Source of the DNA: Limnohabitans sp. Rim11 | GTDB lineage: Bacteria; Pseudomonadota; Gammaproteobacteria; Burkholderiales; Burkholderiaceae_C | Length of the DNA: 64,000 nt | Assembly: GCF_001269365.1 (NCBI RefSeq) | Contig: NZ_CXOM01000001.1 | Location: 248,090 to 312,089, forward strand | Direction: 5' to 3' | Shown here: positions 32,926-42,653 of the stretch, one piece after another | How positions within the stretch are numbered: position 1 is the stretch's first letter | Layout of the letters: every line of letters starts with the position of its first letter | The notes under the pieces: model-generated | Databases searched by the model: none | The model's input: the letters and a program-made list of their open reading frames with translations, nothing else | Told to the model about the DNA's origin: nothing | Made by a program: the position numbers and the translations under genes

Positions 32926-35805
32926 ATGCCTTCCTCGGTGAAAATACGGTCTTTACCTTTTTGCGTTGTGACCGTGACTCAATCCTCTCCTAAGACCCCC
33001 GATGTTCAAGCTCTGGATACCATGACGGGGGGCGCCTTTGCTGCACAAACTTCCGGTGAGCGTGCCGCCAAATTAAGAGAGTGGTTGCTGACAGACCCCT
33101 CTCAAGAAGATCTTCAATTGGTTTTCAAAGAAATTTCAACGCGCGACAAAGGCGCTGCCAAAGTTCTGCGCGAAAAATTAGACGAACTCAAGCGCGCACA
33201 TGGACAAGATGCTTTGGCCACTGAATGGGCCGAACGCGCCCAAGCCATGCTCTCTGCCGCGCGGTTGAACATTGCAGACGCCATGGCTTGGCAACGTGAT
33301 GCCGCCAAAGCTGGCGCGCCTTTGTCACGCGAACCTTTGGCCGGTCTGAAGTTACAACTGAACGAAAAAATCAAAGCAGTTGAAGACCTGCAGCACCAAG
33401 TCATGGTGCAAAGAGAAACGGCTGTTTTGCTAGCGCAACGCATTGAAGTCTTGTCTACCAAAACGTTGAAAGAGGCTGACGCTGCCAATGAGCTGCTTCT
33501 GTCGGATGTGGCCAATTGGCAGCAACAAGCGCATGCCTTGACTGAAGACGCGGCATGGCAAAGTGTCGACCTCAAATTTCCACCGCAACTGGATGCCTCC
33601 AAACAGCAACTGCTAGGTGTTTGGGAAGCTTTTGAAGGAGCGCTGTTACAAGCCAAAGCAGCCAAAGACGACGCCAGCCAACCCTTGCCTTCAGTGCCTG
33701 TGTGGGCCGAAGAGTTGCGTGTGGCAAGAGGCGGTCAAGCATCGCCGGCCCAACAAGCTGAATCAAATGAAGGCCGCGCCGTTCAGGCTGAAGCAGATGG
33801 CCCTGCTGCCAACACGCAAGATGTCAATCAAGGTGACGCCAAGTCTGCCAAAGCGCCAAAGGTCAGCAACACCAAAATGGATCCGGCCCAGCGCCAGGCC
33901 CTGCGTGAAGCCGCCAATCAGGTCGTGACGGGCGCATTGGCAGTGTTGGCTGCCGAGACTAACGAAGCCAATTTAGAGTCTTTGCGTCAAACCCTCAAAG
34001 AACACGGCCGCAACATGGACACCGCCATGGATCTGCAGGTCCATGAAGCTTTGGTGGCAGCAGGCGATACCGCTGGATGGCAACGCCATGTGGCCGACCA
34101 AAGTCGTTTGGCTTTGGTACTCAAGGCTGAAGCCCTGTTCAAGAAAGTGCCTGTAGCAGCCGAAGGCGAAGAAGAAAAGTTTGTGTTGGAGCCCACCGTG
34201 GGTGGCCGCAAAATGCAAGACAACTTGCGTCAGTTGCGGGAAGAATGGAAAAAAGCAGACCAAGGTGGTTTGCCCAATCATGCGCTTTGGAAGCGCTTTG
34301 ATACGGCCTGCAACAATGCCTACAAAGTGGTTCAAACGTGGTTGGAAAAAATCAAGCTAGAAGCCACCGAGCACCGCACACAGCGCTTGGCCTTGATCGA
34401 CGAGGTCAAGGTTTGGGGCGAAGCCAATGCCCAAAATTCCGATTGGCGTGCGCACCTCAGAGCCTTGCATCAGTTTGGCGATCGCTGGCGCAATGCCGGC
34501 CATCTGAACGAAAAGGCGTTTGCCGAACTGCAGCCTCTCTGGAAGCAAGCCTTGCACGCTGCTGCAGCGCCACTGGAAGCTGCGCAAAAAGCCAGCACCG
34601 AGCGCCGACAGGCTTTGATTGCAGAAGCTGAGCAATTGGGCGCAGCGCCTGTTTTGCGTGTGGATGCTGTCAAAGCCTTGCAGCAAACTTGGCAAGCAGA
34701 AGCCCAGAGCGTGCCCATGGACAGGCGCATCGAACAAAAAATGTGGGAGGCATTCCGCAAGCCCATTGATGAGGCCTTCAGCCGCAAAACAAATTCACGC
34801 GAGCAGCAAACGTCTGCTCCTCTGAGTGCGCACGATCGTTTGGTGCTGGATGCCTCCAATGCTTTGAAAGCGGCCAATGCATCAGGCGATGTCCAGAAGA
34901 TCAAAGCAGCCATGGCCGCTTTGGATGCCGCTTTAAAAGGGCAGGCCAAGGCAGAAGATCATGCCAAAGAAGTTTCTGTTGCAACTGCGCCATCAGCGCA
35001 AGCTGAACCGGTTGAAGTTGTCCAGTCTGAAGAAGCTGTCGCCACATCAGAGGCCCCTGCCGACGAAGCTAATGCGACTGAGCATGTTGCTGATGCAGCT
35101 GATACGGCTCAGGTACCTGAAGCACCAGCACCTGTTCAAGCTCCCAAACCTGCGCGCCCACTGGTGGCCATGCGCGGCGATGACCGTCCGGGTCAAAAGA
35201 AATCCGTGCCTGCGCCTGCAGGCCGAGGCGGTCCTGGCGACCGCCGTGATGGCAAACCCGGCGCACGCTTTGACAAAGGCGGCTTTGGCGACAAAGCGGG
35301 CGGTCGATTTGACCGTGGCGATCGTCCGGATCGGGAAGACCGGGGACCTCGCCTTAGCGATGCCGCTTTCAGAGCGCAGCGCGATGCCAAAGAGCACGCT
35401 GAAATGGCCTTGCGCAAATTGGCTGCACAGGCGCATGGTGAATCCTTGACCAACTTGTTGGCCGCTTGGGAAAAGCGCCAATCAGATTTGGTGCCTACTG
35501 CGCAAGACTTAGGTCGCAACGTCAACACTGCAGCGCGCACCGCGTGGGCGCAAGCGGTTAGCCAAGCGCCTAAAGCCAGTGCTGGCGAAGCCATTTTGCG
35601 TTTGGAAATGGCGGCGGAAGTGCCAACACCTGCCGAGCACTTGAACGAGCGTAGAGCCTTACAACTACAATTGCTAACTCGCAAAAATCAACCGGGCCCT
35701 GCCGAAACTTGGGGCTTGGATGTAACGGCGGTGCTGTCTAGCTCGCACGATGCGCAAGTGGCACGTCGCTTGCAAAACGCTTTGAAGAATTTGTTGCGCA
35801 GCTAG
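32926..35805 (+). CDS. DUF349 domain-containing protein
   Basis: Large helical protein of 959 residues. The central part (about 370-640) contains DUF349-type helical repeats with the pattern LRQLREEWKKADQ...HALWKRFDTACNNAY and RWRNAGHLNE..FAELQPLWKQAL. The flanks are Ala/Glu/Gln rich and likely coiled coil. A long Ala/Glu/Pro linker (about 690-750) is followed by a Gly/Arg/Asp-rich stretch (RGGPGDRRDGKPGARFDKGG, about 770-810) and a last helical domain. The function of DUF349 proteins is not established. The start is uncertain: ATG at 32926 has no spaced ribosome binding site, and a GTG at 32974 or ATG at codon 33 are alternatives. Confidence 0.82.
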   Translation: MPSSVKIRSLPFCVVTVTQSSPKTPDVQALDTMTGGAFAAQTSGERAAKLREWLLTDPSQEDLQLVFKEISTRDKGAAKVLREKLDELKRAHGQDALATEWAERAQAMLSAARLNIADAMAWQRDAAKAGAPLSREPLAGLKLQLNEKIKAVEDLQHQVMVQRETAVLLAQRIEVLSTKTLKEADAANELLLSDVANWQQQAHALTEDAAWQSVDLKFPPQLDASKQQLLGVWEAFEGALLQAKAAKDDASQPLPSVPVWAEELRVARGGQASPAQQAESNEGRAVQAEADGPAANTQDVNQGDAKSAKAPKVSNTKMDPAQRQALREAANQVVTGALAVLAAETNEANLESLRQTLKEHGRNMDTAMDLQVHEALVAAGDTAGWQRHVADQSRLALVLKAEALFKKVPVAAEGEEEKFVLEPTVGGRKMQDNLRQLREEWKKADQGGLPNHALWKRFDTACNNAYKVVQTWLEKIKLEATEHRTQRLALIDEVKVWGEANAQNSDWRAHLRALHQFGDRWRNAGHLNEKAFAELQPLWKQALHAAAAPLEAAQKASTERRQALIAEAEQLGAAPVLRVDAVKALQQTWQAEAQSVPMDRRIEQKMWEAFRKPIDEAFSRKTNSREQQTSAPLSAHDRLVLDASNALKAANASGDVQKIKAAMAALDAALKGQAKAEDHAKEVSVATAPSAQAEPVEVVQSEEAVATSEAPADEANATEHVADAADTAQVPEAPAPVQAPKPARPLVAMRGDDRPGQKKSVPAPAGRGGPGDRRDGKPGARFDKGGFGDKAGGRFDRGDRPDREDRGPRLSDAAFRAQRDAKEHAEMALRKLAAQAHGESLTNLLAAWEKRQSDLVPTAQDLGRNVNTAARTAWAQAVSQAPKASAGEAILRLEMAAEVPTPAEHLNERRALQLQLLTRKNQPGPAETWGLDVTAVLSSSHDAQVARRLQNALKNLLRS

Positions 35806-35809
35806 ATGC

Positions 35810-36598
35810 TTAAAGGGCAATCAGGTTGATTCGTTCAACCTGACCCGAAGCATGCCAGCGCAGCACTTCGGCTCGGGGATGCTGTGTAGTGGCATCCCAA
35901 TCGGACAAAACACGCCTGACAAATTGACCTGACTGACCTAAATGGTGGTCGGCAGGTTTGTGGGTATGACCGTGAATCATGCTGACGCATTGCGCGCTTT
36001 GCAGTTGATCGATGGCCCACTTTTCATCCACGTCGGCATAAACAGCCAGTGGATTCTTTTTGTTGGCCTCGCTCTGAAGGCGCATTTGGCGTGCCATCTC
36101 TTCTCGTTCTGCTAAGGGCTTGCTTAGGAATTTGCGTTGCCATTCAGAACTTCGAACCATGCGCCTGAAGATTTGGTAGTCGGCATCGTCCAAACACCCC
36201 TCATCGCCATGGCACATGAGCCATGATTGCTGGCCAAAACTCAGAAGTGTGGGGTCGTGCAAGTCATGCACATGGCAATCATTTAAAAAAGCAGAGCCCA
36301 CCAAAAAATCGCGATTGCCGCGCATAAAAGCCACATGCCGATGTGATGCGGTGGTTTTTAAAACTGTTTGACAACGCTTGAGAAAATCGTGATGCAACGC
36401 AGCGTCATCGCCCACCCACACTTCAAACAAGTCGCCCAAAATAAAGACGGCATCTGCCGTCGTTTGGAGCATGTAGCTTTGCCAAAGCTCAAAGGTGGAT
36501 AGGTCTTGCTCCTGCAAATGCAGGTCTGAAATGAAATCAACCGTGCGCCAAGTTTCAGGGGCTTTGAAAACCTGAAAAGGCAACACGGTTGCAGTCAT
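35810..36598 (-). CDS. lpxH: UDP-2,3-diacylglucosamine diphosphatase
   Basis: Lipid A pathway phosphoesterase that makes lipid X plus UMP at the inner membrane. The 262 residues carry the calcineurin-like metal motifs DFISDLHLQE near 21-30, GDLFEVWVGDD near 55-65, RGNRDF near 94-99, CHGDEGCLDDADYQ near 128-141 and HGHTHKP near 210-216. It is the last gene of the TPR-cyclophilin-cyclophilin-lpxH unit, 11 bases after ppiB, and convergent with the DUF349 gene with 4 bases between. The presence of lpxH supports a Gram-negative beta/gamma host. Confidence 0.94.
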   Translation of the reverse strand: MTATVLPFQVFKAPETWRTVDFISDLHLQEQDLSTFELWQSYMLQTTADAVFILGDLFEVWVGDDAALHHDFLKRCQTVLKTTASHRHVAFMRGNRDFLVGSAFLNDCHVHDLHDPTLLSFGQQSWLMCHGDEGCLDDADYQIFRRMVRSSEWQRKFLSKPLAEREEMARQMRLQSEANKKNPLAVYADVDEKWAIDQLQSAQCVSMIHGHTHKPADHHLGQSGQFVRRVLSDWDATTQHPRAEVLRWHASGQVERINLIAL

Positions 36599-36609
36599 TC
36601 AATGGCAAA

Positions 36610-37116
36610 TTAGAGTGCCACAGCCTTTTCAATGATGATGGGCTCTTTGGGCACATCGTCATGGAAGCCATTGCGGCCAGTTTTGACGGCTTCGATGCTG
36701 TCAACAATGTCAGTGCCCGACACCACATGCGCAAAAACTGCGTAGCCCCAGCCCTGCAGGGAAGGGGCCGTGTGGTTCAAAAATTCGTTGTCAGCGGTGT
36801 TGATGAAAAACTGAGCCGTGGCAGAGTGGGGAGCTTGTGTGCGCGCCATGGCCAAGGTGTACTTGTTGTTTTTCAAACCATTATTGGCTTCGTTTTGAAT
36901 GGCAGCGTCACTTTGCTTTTGTTCCATGTTGGGGTCAAAGCCGCCACCTTGCACCATGAAACCAGGAATCACACGGTGAAAGATGGTGTTGTCATAGTGA
37001 CCTTTTTTGACGTAATGCAAAAAGTTTTCAGCGCTCAAGGGCGCTTTTTCGGCATCCAGTTCAACAAGGATGACGCCTTTGCCGGCGATATGGAGTTCGA
37101 CTTGCGGATTGCTCAT
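36610..37116 (-). CDS. ppiB: Cytoplasmic peptidyl-prolyl cis-trans isomerase (cyclophilin)
   Basis: The 168-residue cyclophilin has no signal peptide. The active-site blocks are [19 protein letters not shown] (Arg in FHR, Gln in VQGGG) and [14 protein letters not shown]. It speeds proline isomerisation during folding. It begins 2 bases after the stop of a related gene that encodes an exported cyclophilin, so a tandem duplication with relocalisation is likely. Confidence 0.95.
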   Translation of the reverse strand: MSNPQVELHIAGKGVILVELDAEKAPLSAENFLHYVKKGHYDNTIFHRVIPGFMVQGGGFDPNMEQKQSDAAIQNEANNGLKNNKYTLAMARTQAPHSATAQFFINTADNEFLNHTAPSLQGWGYAVFAHVVSGTDIVDSIEAVKTGRNGFHDDVPKEPIIIEKAVAL

Positions 37117-37118
37117 GC

Positions 37119-37826
37119 TTATGGCACCAAAGTGATTGATTGAATGACAACAGGGGTTTTGGGAACATCGGTTCTGAAAGGACCGCCCATGCCTGTTGGC
37201 GTGCCCCGTATTCTATCCACCACTTCCATGCCGGAAGTGACTTTTCCGAAAACTGTATAGCCAAAAAGCTGCAGGGCATTCAGCAGGTTCTCACGGGGGA
37301 CGTTTTCGTAGACCTGACCGCGATATTCAAAGCGTTTAACGGGATCACCCTCTGGAATCGGGGTGGGGTCTAGGAAGGCGTTGTCAACCGTATTGATAAA
37401 AAACTGAGCGGTGGCCGATTGGGGGTCATTGGTTCTGGCCATGGCCAAGTAACCCGTTTGATTTTTCAGGCCAGCTGCCATGGCTTGACGGCCTTCGTGT
37501 TGTACAGGGGCTCGGGTTGCGCGCTCTTTGTACTGAAGGTCATAGCCACCGCCTTGAATCATGAAGTTGGGAATGACGCGGTGAAAAATGGTGCCGTTGT
37601 AGTGCTTATCTTTGACATATTGCAGAAAGTTGGCAACTGTTTTGGGGGCCTTGTCGGGGTAGACCTCAATCATGATGTCGCCCATATTGGTGGCAATTTT
37701 GAGTTTGGGGGCTTCCTGCGCCAGTGCTGTCAAAGGTGACAAAGCAAGGGTCCAACAAAGCGCCAAAGCACCCATGAGGGATCCGCAAAATTGAAAGGAT
37801 TGACGGCGTGTCATAACTCGTTTCAT
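37119..37826 (-). CDS. Exported peptidyl-prolyl cis-trans isomerase (cyclophilin)
   Basis: The 235-residue cyclophilin has an N-terminal export signal. [34 protein letters not shown] shows a twin arginine before the hydrophobic stretch, so Tat export is possible though Sec cannot be excluded, with cleavage near ALAQ. The mature part has [16 protein letters not shown] and [17 protein letters not shown], the cyclophilin active site, and a longer loop ([24 protein letters not shown]) than its neighbour. It acts in the periplasm. It lies between the TPR gene and ppiB. Confidence 0.9.
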   Translation of the reverse strand: MKRVMTRRQSFQFCGSLMGALALCWTLALSPLTALAQEAPKLKIATNMGDIMIEVYPDKAPKTVANFLQYVKDKHYNGTIFHRVIPNFMIQGGGYDLQYKERATRAPVQHEGRQAMAAGLKNQTGYLAMARTNDPQSATAQFFINTVDNAFLDPTPIPEGDPVKRFEYRGQVYENVPRENLLNALQLFGYTVFGKVTSGMEVVDRIRGTPTGMGGPFRTDVPKTPVVIQSITLVP

Positions 37827-37830
37827 AAAA

Positions 37831-38409
37831 TTAACGCAAAGTGCGTGTGTTGGTGGTGGTGGTCACGGATGCGGCGGGTTTAGGCGGCGGCAGCACCGAT
37901 TTGTCATCTGCCAGACTTCTGGCCTTGGCATAAGCTTGTTCGGCCATGGCTGCGTACAGGTCGCCTAAATTTTGCAAGGCAACTTTGTAATTTGGACGTG
38001 CTTGAATGGCTAAAAGTAAGGCCTCGTTTGCAGCCGGATAGTTGCCTTGAGCGGCCAGTAAAACACCCAAATTGTTGTATGGCTCGGGCAACTCGGGAAA
38101 TTCTTGAGTCAAGGCTTGTAGCGTTTTGATGGCATCTTGGGTTTGGCCCATACCGGCCATTACTTGACTACTCATCAAGCGCCATTGTGGCGATTGGGCA
38201 GACGCTGCTTTTCGATCAAGCTCTGTTTGAAGTAAGCGCTGTGCCTGTGCCCATTGCTTGTTTTGAATCAGGGACTCTATGTCTGCCGTTGTATCAGCCA
38301 AAACAAAAGGGCTGAACAAACAAAGCCATACAGGGAAAACACGGATAAATAGCCGTTGTAAGACTTTGAAATTGCAAATTGATTGCGTGTGCGGATGAAA
38401 AGGCGTCAT
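37831..38409 (-). CDS. Exported TPR-repeat protein
   Basis: The 192-residue protein has an N-terminal signal or anchor ([24 protein letters not shown], cleavage probably after VLA) and about three tetratricopeptide-like repeats. The clearest are [27 protein letters not shown] and [38 protein letters not shown] Pro/Thr-rich tail ends it. It is first in the unit with the two cyclophilins and lpxH, so it may act in envelope protein quality control. No specific function is known. Confidence 0.8.
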   Translation of the reverse strand: MTPFHPHTQSICNFKVLQRLFIRVFPVWLCLFSPFVLADTTADIESLIQNKQWAQAQRLLQTELDRKAASAQSPQWRLMSSQVMAGMGQTQDAIKTLQALTQEFPELPEPYNNLGVLLAAQGNYPAANEALLLAIQARPNYKVALQNLGDLYAAMAEQAYAKARSLADDKSVLPPPKPAASVTTTTNTRTLR

Positions 38410-38439
38410 GGGTGCTTTGTAAGGTGCATTAAAGTTGCT

Positions 38440-38468
38440 TTGTCACTGACATATTTGGGCCTTATACT
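38440..38468 (+). promoter_or_regulatory. Sigma-70 promoter of cysS
   Basis: -35 TTGTCA (38440-38445), a 17-base spacer and -10 TATACT (38463-38468) lie about 100 bases before the cysS ATG. Transcription would start near 38475, giving a leader of about 90 bases with a terminator-like hairpin. Confidence 0.75.
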
Positions 38469-38520
38469 GAGGCAAATTGTAACGGAGGCCTTGCGTTCAG
38501 GCACTTCCAGTTACATCAAT

Positions 38521-38539
38521 GGGGCTCGAGCCCCTTTTT
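38521..38539 (+). terminator. Terminator-like hairpin in the cysS leader (possible attenuator)
   Basis: GGGGC and GCCCC pair around a TCGA tetraloop, in a perfect 14-base palindrome GGGGCTCGAGCCCC followed directly by TTTTTG. The nearest upstream gene points the other way, so this hairpin can only act on the cysS transcript. An attenuation role is inferred; I did not see a convincing leader peptide. Confidence 0.6.
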
Positions 38540-38565
38540 GCACCCAACAACAAAAACAGTTATTC

Positions 38566-39942
38566 ATGAGCTTGCGCATTTACAACACGCTGTCACGCGC
38601 GGTTGCCAACTTCACGCCTTTGGAGCCGGGCCACGTCCGAATGTATGTCTGCGGAATGACGGTCTATGACTTTTGCCACGTGGGCCATGCGCGGTCCAAC
38701 GTGGCGTTTGATGTGGTTCAGCGTTGGCTCAAAGCCAGTGGCTACAAGGTCACGCACATCCGCAATATCACCGACATCGACGACAAGATCATCAAGCGGG
38801 CTGTTGAAAACAAAGAAAGCATTCGTGCCTTAACCGATCGAATGATCGATGCCATGCACCAAGACTTTGATGCGCTTGGCATCGCTCGGCCCACAGCCGA
38901 ACCCCGCGCTACCGGATTTGTGCCGCAAATGCTCAGCATGATTGGCACGCTTGAAGAAAAGGGTTTGGCCTACCGCACCCCCCAAGGCGATGTGAATTAC
39001 GCAGTTAGAAAATTCCCAGGCTACGGCAAGTTGTCTGGCAAATCTCTGGACGAGTTGCATGCGGGTGAGCGTGTAGCAGTGTTGGATGGCAAAGAAGATC
39101 CCCTCGATTTTGTTTTGTGGAAAAGCGCCAAACCGACAGAGCCTTCTGATGTGAAATGGGCTAGTAACTTTGGTGAAGGTCGCCCTGGCTGGCACATCGA
39201 ATGTTCGGCCATGGCCTGTCAAATGCTGGGCAACAGCTTTGACATTCATGGCGGTGGTGCAGACTTGCAGTTTCCCCATCACGAAAATGAAATTGCCCAA
39301 AGCGAAGGCGCCACAGGGCAGCAGTTTGCGCAGTTTTGGATGCACAACGGCTTCATCAATGTCGACAACGAAAAGATGTCCAAAAGCTTGGGCAACTTTT
39401 TTACCATTCGCGACGTGCTCAAAGCTTTTGATGCAGAGACCGTTCGTTTCTTCTTGGTTCGCAGTCACTATCGCACGCCACTGAATTATTCAGATGTGCA
39501 TTTGAACGATGCGCGCGGTGGGCTCAAGCGTCTGTACACCGCCTTGCAGGCTGTGCCGCCAGCTGAAGTTCAAATTGATTGGGCCAACCCCTTCGCTGCA
39601 CGTTTTAAAGCGGCCATGGACGAAGACTTCGGCACACCCGAGGCGGTGGCAGTTTTGTTTGATTTGGCAGGCGAAGTCAACCGCAGTCAGTCCAAAGAAC
39701 TGTCGGGCCTGCTTAAAAGCTTGGGTGCTATTTTGGGTGTGCTTCAAGCAGACCCCACCACGCACTTGCAAGCCGGCGCCGGTTTGGACGAAGCCGCTAT
39801 TCAAGCGCACATTCAGGCCCGTGCCGATGCCAAAGCCGCCAAGAACTTTGCAGAGGCCGATCGCATTAGAAAACTCTTGTTAGAGCAGGGCGTGGTTTTA
39901 AAAGATTCAGCGGCAGGCACCACTTGGGAAGCAGCGCAATGA
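38566..39942 (+). CDS. cysS: Cysteinyl-tRNA synthetase
   Basis: Class I synthetase for tRNA-Cys, 458 residues from the ATG at 38566. It has [18 protein letters not shown] (the HIGH motif is HVGHA, with the first zinc Cys), [10 protein letters not shown] and [10 protein letters not shown] (further zinc ligands), and KMSKSLGN. The frame is open for 61 codons upstream, through the promoter and hairpin, which is chance. The stop overlaps the next gene by ATGA. Confidence 0.97.
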   Translation: MSLRIYNTLSRAVANFTPLEPGHVRMYVCGMTVYDFCHVGHARSNVAFDVVQRWLKASGYKVTHIRNITDIDDKIIKRAVENKESIRALTDRMIDAMHQDFDALGIARPTAEPRATGFVPQMLSMIGTLEEKGLAYRTPQGDVNYAVRKFPGYGKLSGKSLDELHAGERVAVLDGKEDPLDFVLWKSAKPTEPSDVKWASNFGEGRPGWHIECSAMACQMLGNSFDIHGGGADLQFPHHENEIAQSEGATGQQFAQFWMHNGFINVDNEKMSKSLGNFFTIRDVLKAFDAETVRFFLVRSHYRTPLNYSDVHLNDARGGLKRLYTALQAVPPAEVQIDWANPFAARFKAAMDEDFGTPEAVAVLFDLAGEVNRSQSKELSGLLKSLGAILGVLQADPTTHLQAGAGLDEAAIQAHIQARADAKAAKNFAEADRIRKLLLEQGVVLKDSAAGTTWEAAQ

Positions 39943-40577
39943 GCGTTTCAGAAACCATCATTACCCCAGAGTATTGGACGGCTGCCTGTGCGCATCTGTC
40001 TAAAAAAGACAGGGTCTTGAAACGCCTGATTCCGCAGTTTGGCGATGCCTGTTTGGTCTCTAGGGGCGATGCCTTTGTGACTTTGGCGCGCAGCATTGTG
40101 GGCCAACAAATTTCTGTCAAAGCAGCGCAATCGGTTTGGAATAAATTTGCCGCTTTGAACAAAAAAATCACGCCAGCGGGCGTGCTGAAACTCAAGGTGG
40201 ACGACATGCGTGCTGCCGGTTTGTCTGCGCGCAAAGTTGAATACATTGTCGACTTGGCCCTCAATTTCCATGGCAAAAATGTCAGCGTCAAAGAGTGGCA
40301 GCACATGGAAGACGAAGCCATCATTGAAGAACTGGTGGCCATTCGGGGCATCGGCCGCTGGACGGCCGAGATGTTTTTGATCTTCCATCTCATGCGTCCC
40401 AATGTGCTACCGCTGGACGATGTGGGCCTGATTAATGGCATCAGCAAGAACTATTTTTCGGGCGAGCCCGTCAGCCGCAGCGATGCCCGCGAGGTGGCGG
40501 AAGCCTGGCGTCCCTATAGTACAGTTGCAACTTGGTATATTTGGCGGTCGCTCGACCCCTTGCCGGTTGAGTATTGA
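39939..40577 (+). CDS. DNA-3-methyladenine glycosylase II-like (HhH-GPD superfamily)
   Basis: Base-excision repair glycosylase of 212 residues resembling AlkA without its N-terminal domain. Visible features are [16 protein letters not shown] near 45-60 and the helix-hairpin-helix [17 protein letters not shown] near 127-143. The catalytic Asp sits in [10 protein letters not shown]. It removes alkylated purines from DNA. The ATG overlaps the cysS stop by four bases, so it is translated with cysS. The preference for 3-methyladenine is inferred from the family. Confidence 0.9.
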   Translation: MSVSETIITPEYWTAACAHLSKKDRVLKRLIPQFGDACLVSRGDAFVTLARSIVGQQISVKAAQSVWNKFAALNKKITPAGVLKLKVDDMRAAGLSARKVEYIVDLALNFHGKNVSVKEWQHMEDEAIIEELVAIRGIGRWTAEMFLIFHLMRPNVLPLDDVGLINGISKNYFSGEPVSRSDAREVAEAWRPYSTVATWYIWRSLDPLPVEY

Positions 40578-40598
40578 GATCCATAAAGGAGGCCCATT

Positions 40599-41573
40599 TT
40601 GGCCAAGCGCACATTCCTAGACTTTGAGCAGCCCGTTGCGGAACTCGAAGGCAAAATTGAAGAACTTCGCTACGTGCAAAGCGAATCAGCGGTAGACATT
40701 TCTGAAGAAATTGACCAGCTCAGCAAAAAGAGCCATCAGCTGACCAAAGACATTTATTCGGATTTGACGTCCTGGCAAATTACCAAAATTGCCCGTCACC
40801 CCGAGCGTCCCTACACCATGGATTACATTCGTGAAATTTTCACAGACTTTGTGGAAATGCACGGTGATCGCCATTTTGCTGACGACCTGTCCATTGTGGG
40901 CGGCTTGGCCCGCTTCAATGGTTCGCCTTGCATGGTCTTGGGTCATCAAAAAGGCCGAGACACCAAAGAACGCACGCAACGCAACTTTGGCATGAGCAAG
41001 CCTGAAGGCTATCGAAAAGCTTTGCGTCTTATGAAGACTGCCGAAAAATTCAAGCTGCCAGTGTTCACTTTTGTTGACACGCCTGGCGCCTACCCCGGCA
41101 TTGATGCCGAAGAGCGCAGCCAGTCTGAGGCCATTGGCCGCAACATTTTTGAAATGGCCCAACTCGAAGTGCCCATCATCACCACCATCATTGGTGAGGG
41201 TGGTTCGGGTGGCGCCCTGGCCATTTCCGTGTCCGACTCTGTGCTTATGTTGCAGTACGCGGTTTACTCGGTCATCAGCCCTGAAGGCTGTGCGTCCATT
41301 TTGTGGAAAACATCCGAGAAGGCCGAAGAGGCTGCTGAAGCTTTGGGCATTACCGCTCATCGTTTAAAGGCCCTTAACTTGGTCGACAAAATTGTGAACG
41401 AGCCAGTAGGCGGCGCGCACCGTGACCATGCCCAAATGGCAGCATTTTTGAAGCGCGCTTTGGGCGATGCATGGCGCCAAGTGACCGATTTGAAACCCAA
41501 AGAATTGGTCGAGCGTCGCTACGAGCGTTTGCAAAGCTATGGCCGTTTTACCGACACCAAAGCTGGTAAGTAA
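40599..41573 (+). CDS. accA: Acetyl-CoA carboxylase carboxyltransferase subunit alpha
   Basis: Alpha half of the carboxyltransferase of fatty-acid synthesis, 324 residues. It has [25 protein letters not shown], the CoA-binding [25 protein letters not shown] and the oxyanion-hole region [11 protein letters not shown]. The start is TTG at 40599, fixed by AAAGGAGG six bases upstream. It follows the glycosylase gene by 21 bases and overlaps the tilS frame by 35. Confidence 0.97.
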   Translation: MAKRTFLDFEQPVAELEGKIEELRYVQSESAVDISEEIDQLSKKSHQLTKDIYSDLTSWQITKIARHPERPYTMDYIREIFTDFVEMHGDRHFADDLSIVGGLARFNGSPCMVLGHQKGRDTKERTQRNFGMSKPEGYRKALRLMKTAEKFKLPVFTFVDTPGAYPGIDAEERSQSEAIGRNIFEMAQLEVPIITTIIGEGGSGGALAISVSDSVLMLQYAVYSVISPEGCASILWKTSEKAEEAAEALGITAHRLKALNLVDKIVNEPVGGAHRDHAQMAAFLKRALGDAWRQVTDLKPKELVERRYERLQSYGRFTDTKAGK

Positions 41574-42570
41574 GCCAGCAAAAAAGCCAGCTAACAAGCC
41601 AGCAAATCAATCTGCAGGTGGCAGCCAATTGCTGCCCCCCAGTTTTCAGCCTTACTTGCCCATGGCTGTCGCGTTTAGCGGCGGCGCAGACTCTACCGCC
41701 TTGTTGTTGGACTGCGTCAGGCAATGGCCAGGGCAGGTGAGGGCCATTCACATCCACCACGGTTTGCAAGACGCAGCCGATCAATTTGCAAACCATTGCC
41801 AGCAGCTGTGCGAGCAGTTGCAAGTGCCTTTGGTGCAATGCAAAGTCAATGCCAAAAATGAAGCAGGCCAGAGTCCGGAAGACGCTGCAAGACGCGCGCG
41901 CTATGCGGCTCTGAGCCAAGCTGTTCATACACACCCCGCATTGCAGGGCGTGAAAGATGTCGCTGTGGCCCAACATGCAGACGATCAAGTTGAAACCTTG
42001 TTGCTGGCGCTGTCGCGCGGTGCAGGTCTTGCAGGCTTGGCCAGCATGCCAGCCAAGTGGACGCGTGATGGTTTGCAATGGCACCGCCCCTTGTTGAATG
42101 TGCCTGGCGCTAAGTTGCGCGAGTACCTCTTGGATGCGCAAGTGGCTTGGGTGGAAGACCCCACCAACCAAGACGAGCAATTCACCCGCAACCGCATTCG
42201 AGCGCAATTGTTGCCGGCTTTAGAGCGAGCCTTTCCTCAGTTCAGGGACACCTTTGCGCGCAGTGCCTCGCACGCTGCTGAAGCTCAAGATATCTTGAAC
42301 GAGGTGGCCGCAGTGGACCTGGCGTCAGTGCAGGAATATGGTTCGCCCAATATCAAGGCGGTTCAGCAATTAAGTCTGGCCAGGCAGTCTTTGGTGTTGC
42401 GGCATTGGTTGAAAGTTCAGCATCAAACCACCCCCAGCGCGGTGCAAATGACCGAACTTCTTTCTCAAATTGCGGCTTGCACCACTCGGGGCCATCAACT
42501 GCGTTTGAAGGTGGGGCGAGGCTATGTGCGCCGTGAAGGCCCGATTTTAGAGTGGTCGGCTGAGAATTAG
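41539..42570 (+). CDS. tilS: tRNA(Ile)-lysidine synthetase
   Basis: Makes lysidine at C34 of tRNA-Ile2 so that it reads AUA. The 343-residue protein has the PP-loop [16 protein letters not shown] near 43-58 and the family motif [27 protein letters not shown]. It also has [17 protein letters not shown] and a short C-terminal domain. An odd N-terminal stretch ([21 protein letters not shown]) lies in the overlap with accA, so the true start may be further downstream. Confidence 0.93.
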   Translation: MAVLPTPKLVSKPAKKPANKPANQSAGGSQLLPPSFQPYLPMAVAFSGGADSTALLLDCVRQWPGQVRAIHIHHGLQDAADQFANHCQQLCEQLQVPLVQCKVNAKNEAGQSPEDAARRARYAALSQAVHTHPALQGVKDVAVAQHADDQVETLLLALSRGAGLAGLASMPAKWTRDGLQWHRPLLNVPGAKLREYLLDAQVAWVEDPTNQDEQFTRNRIRAQLLPALERAFPQFRDTFARSASHAAEAQDILNEVAAVDLASVQEYGSPNIKAVQQLSLARQSLVLRHWLKVQHQTTPSAVQMTELLSQIAACTTRGHQLRLKVGRGYVRREGPILEWSAEN

Positions 42571-42653
42571 GCCCTCAAAACCCCTCAAAATCAGGGTTCT
42601 CCCGGGTACAATTGTTGGGTTTTGCTGAAATTTCCCTTTAATAACTTTTAAAA

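Noticed and set aside
38383-38565. N-terminal extension of CysS from an upstream ATG
   Set aside because: It would run through the promoter and terminator-like hairpin; the ATG at 38566 gives the conserved N-terminus.
42571-42653. Promoter for lysC (TACAAT near 42606)
   Set aside because: No acceptable -35 hexamer at the right distance, so it was not listed as a feature.
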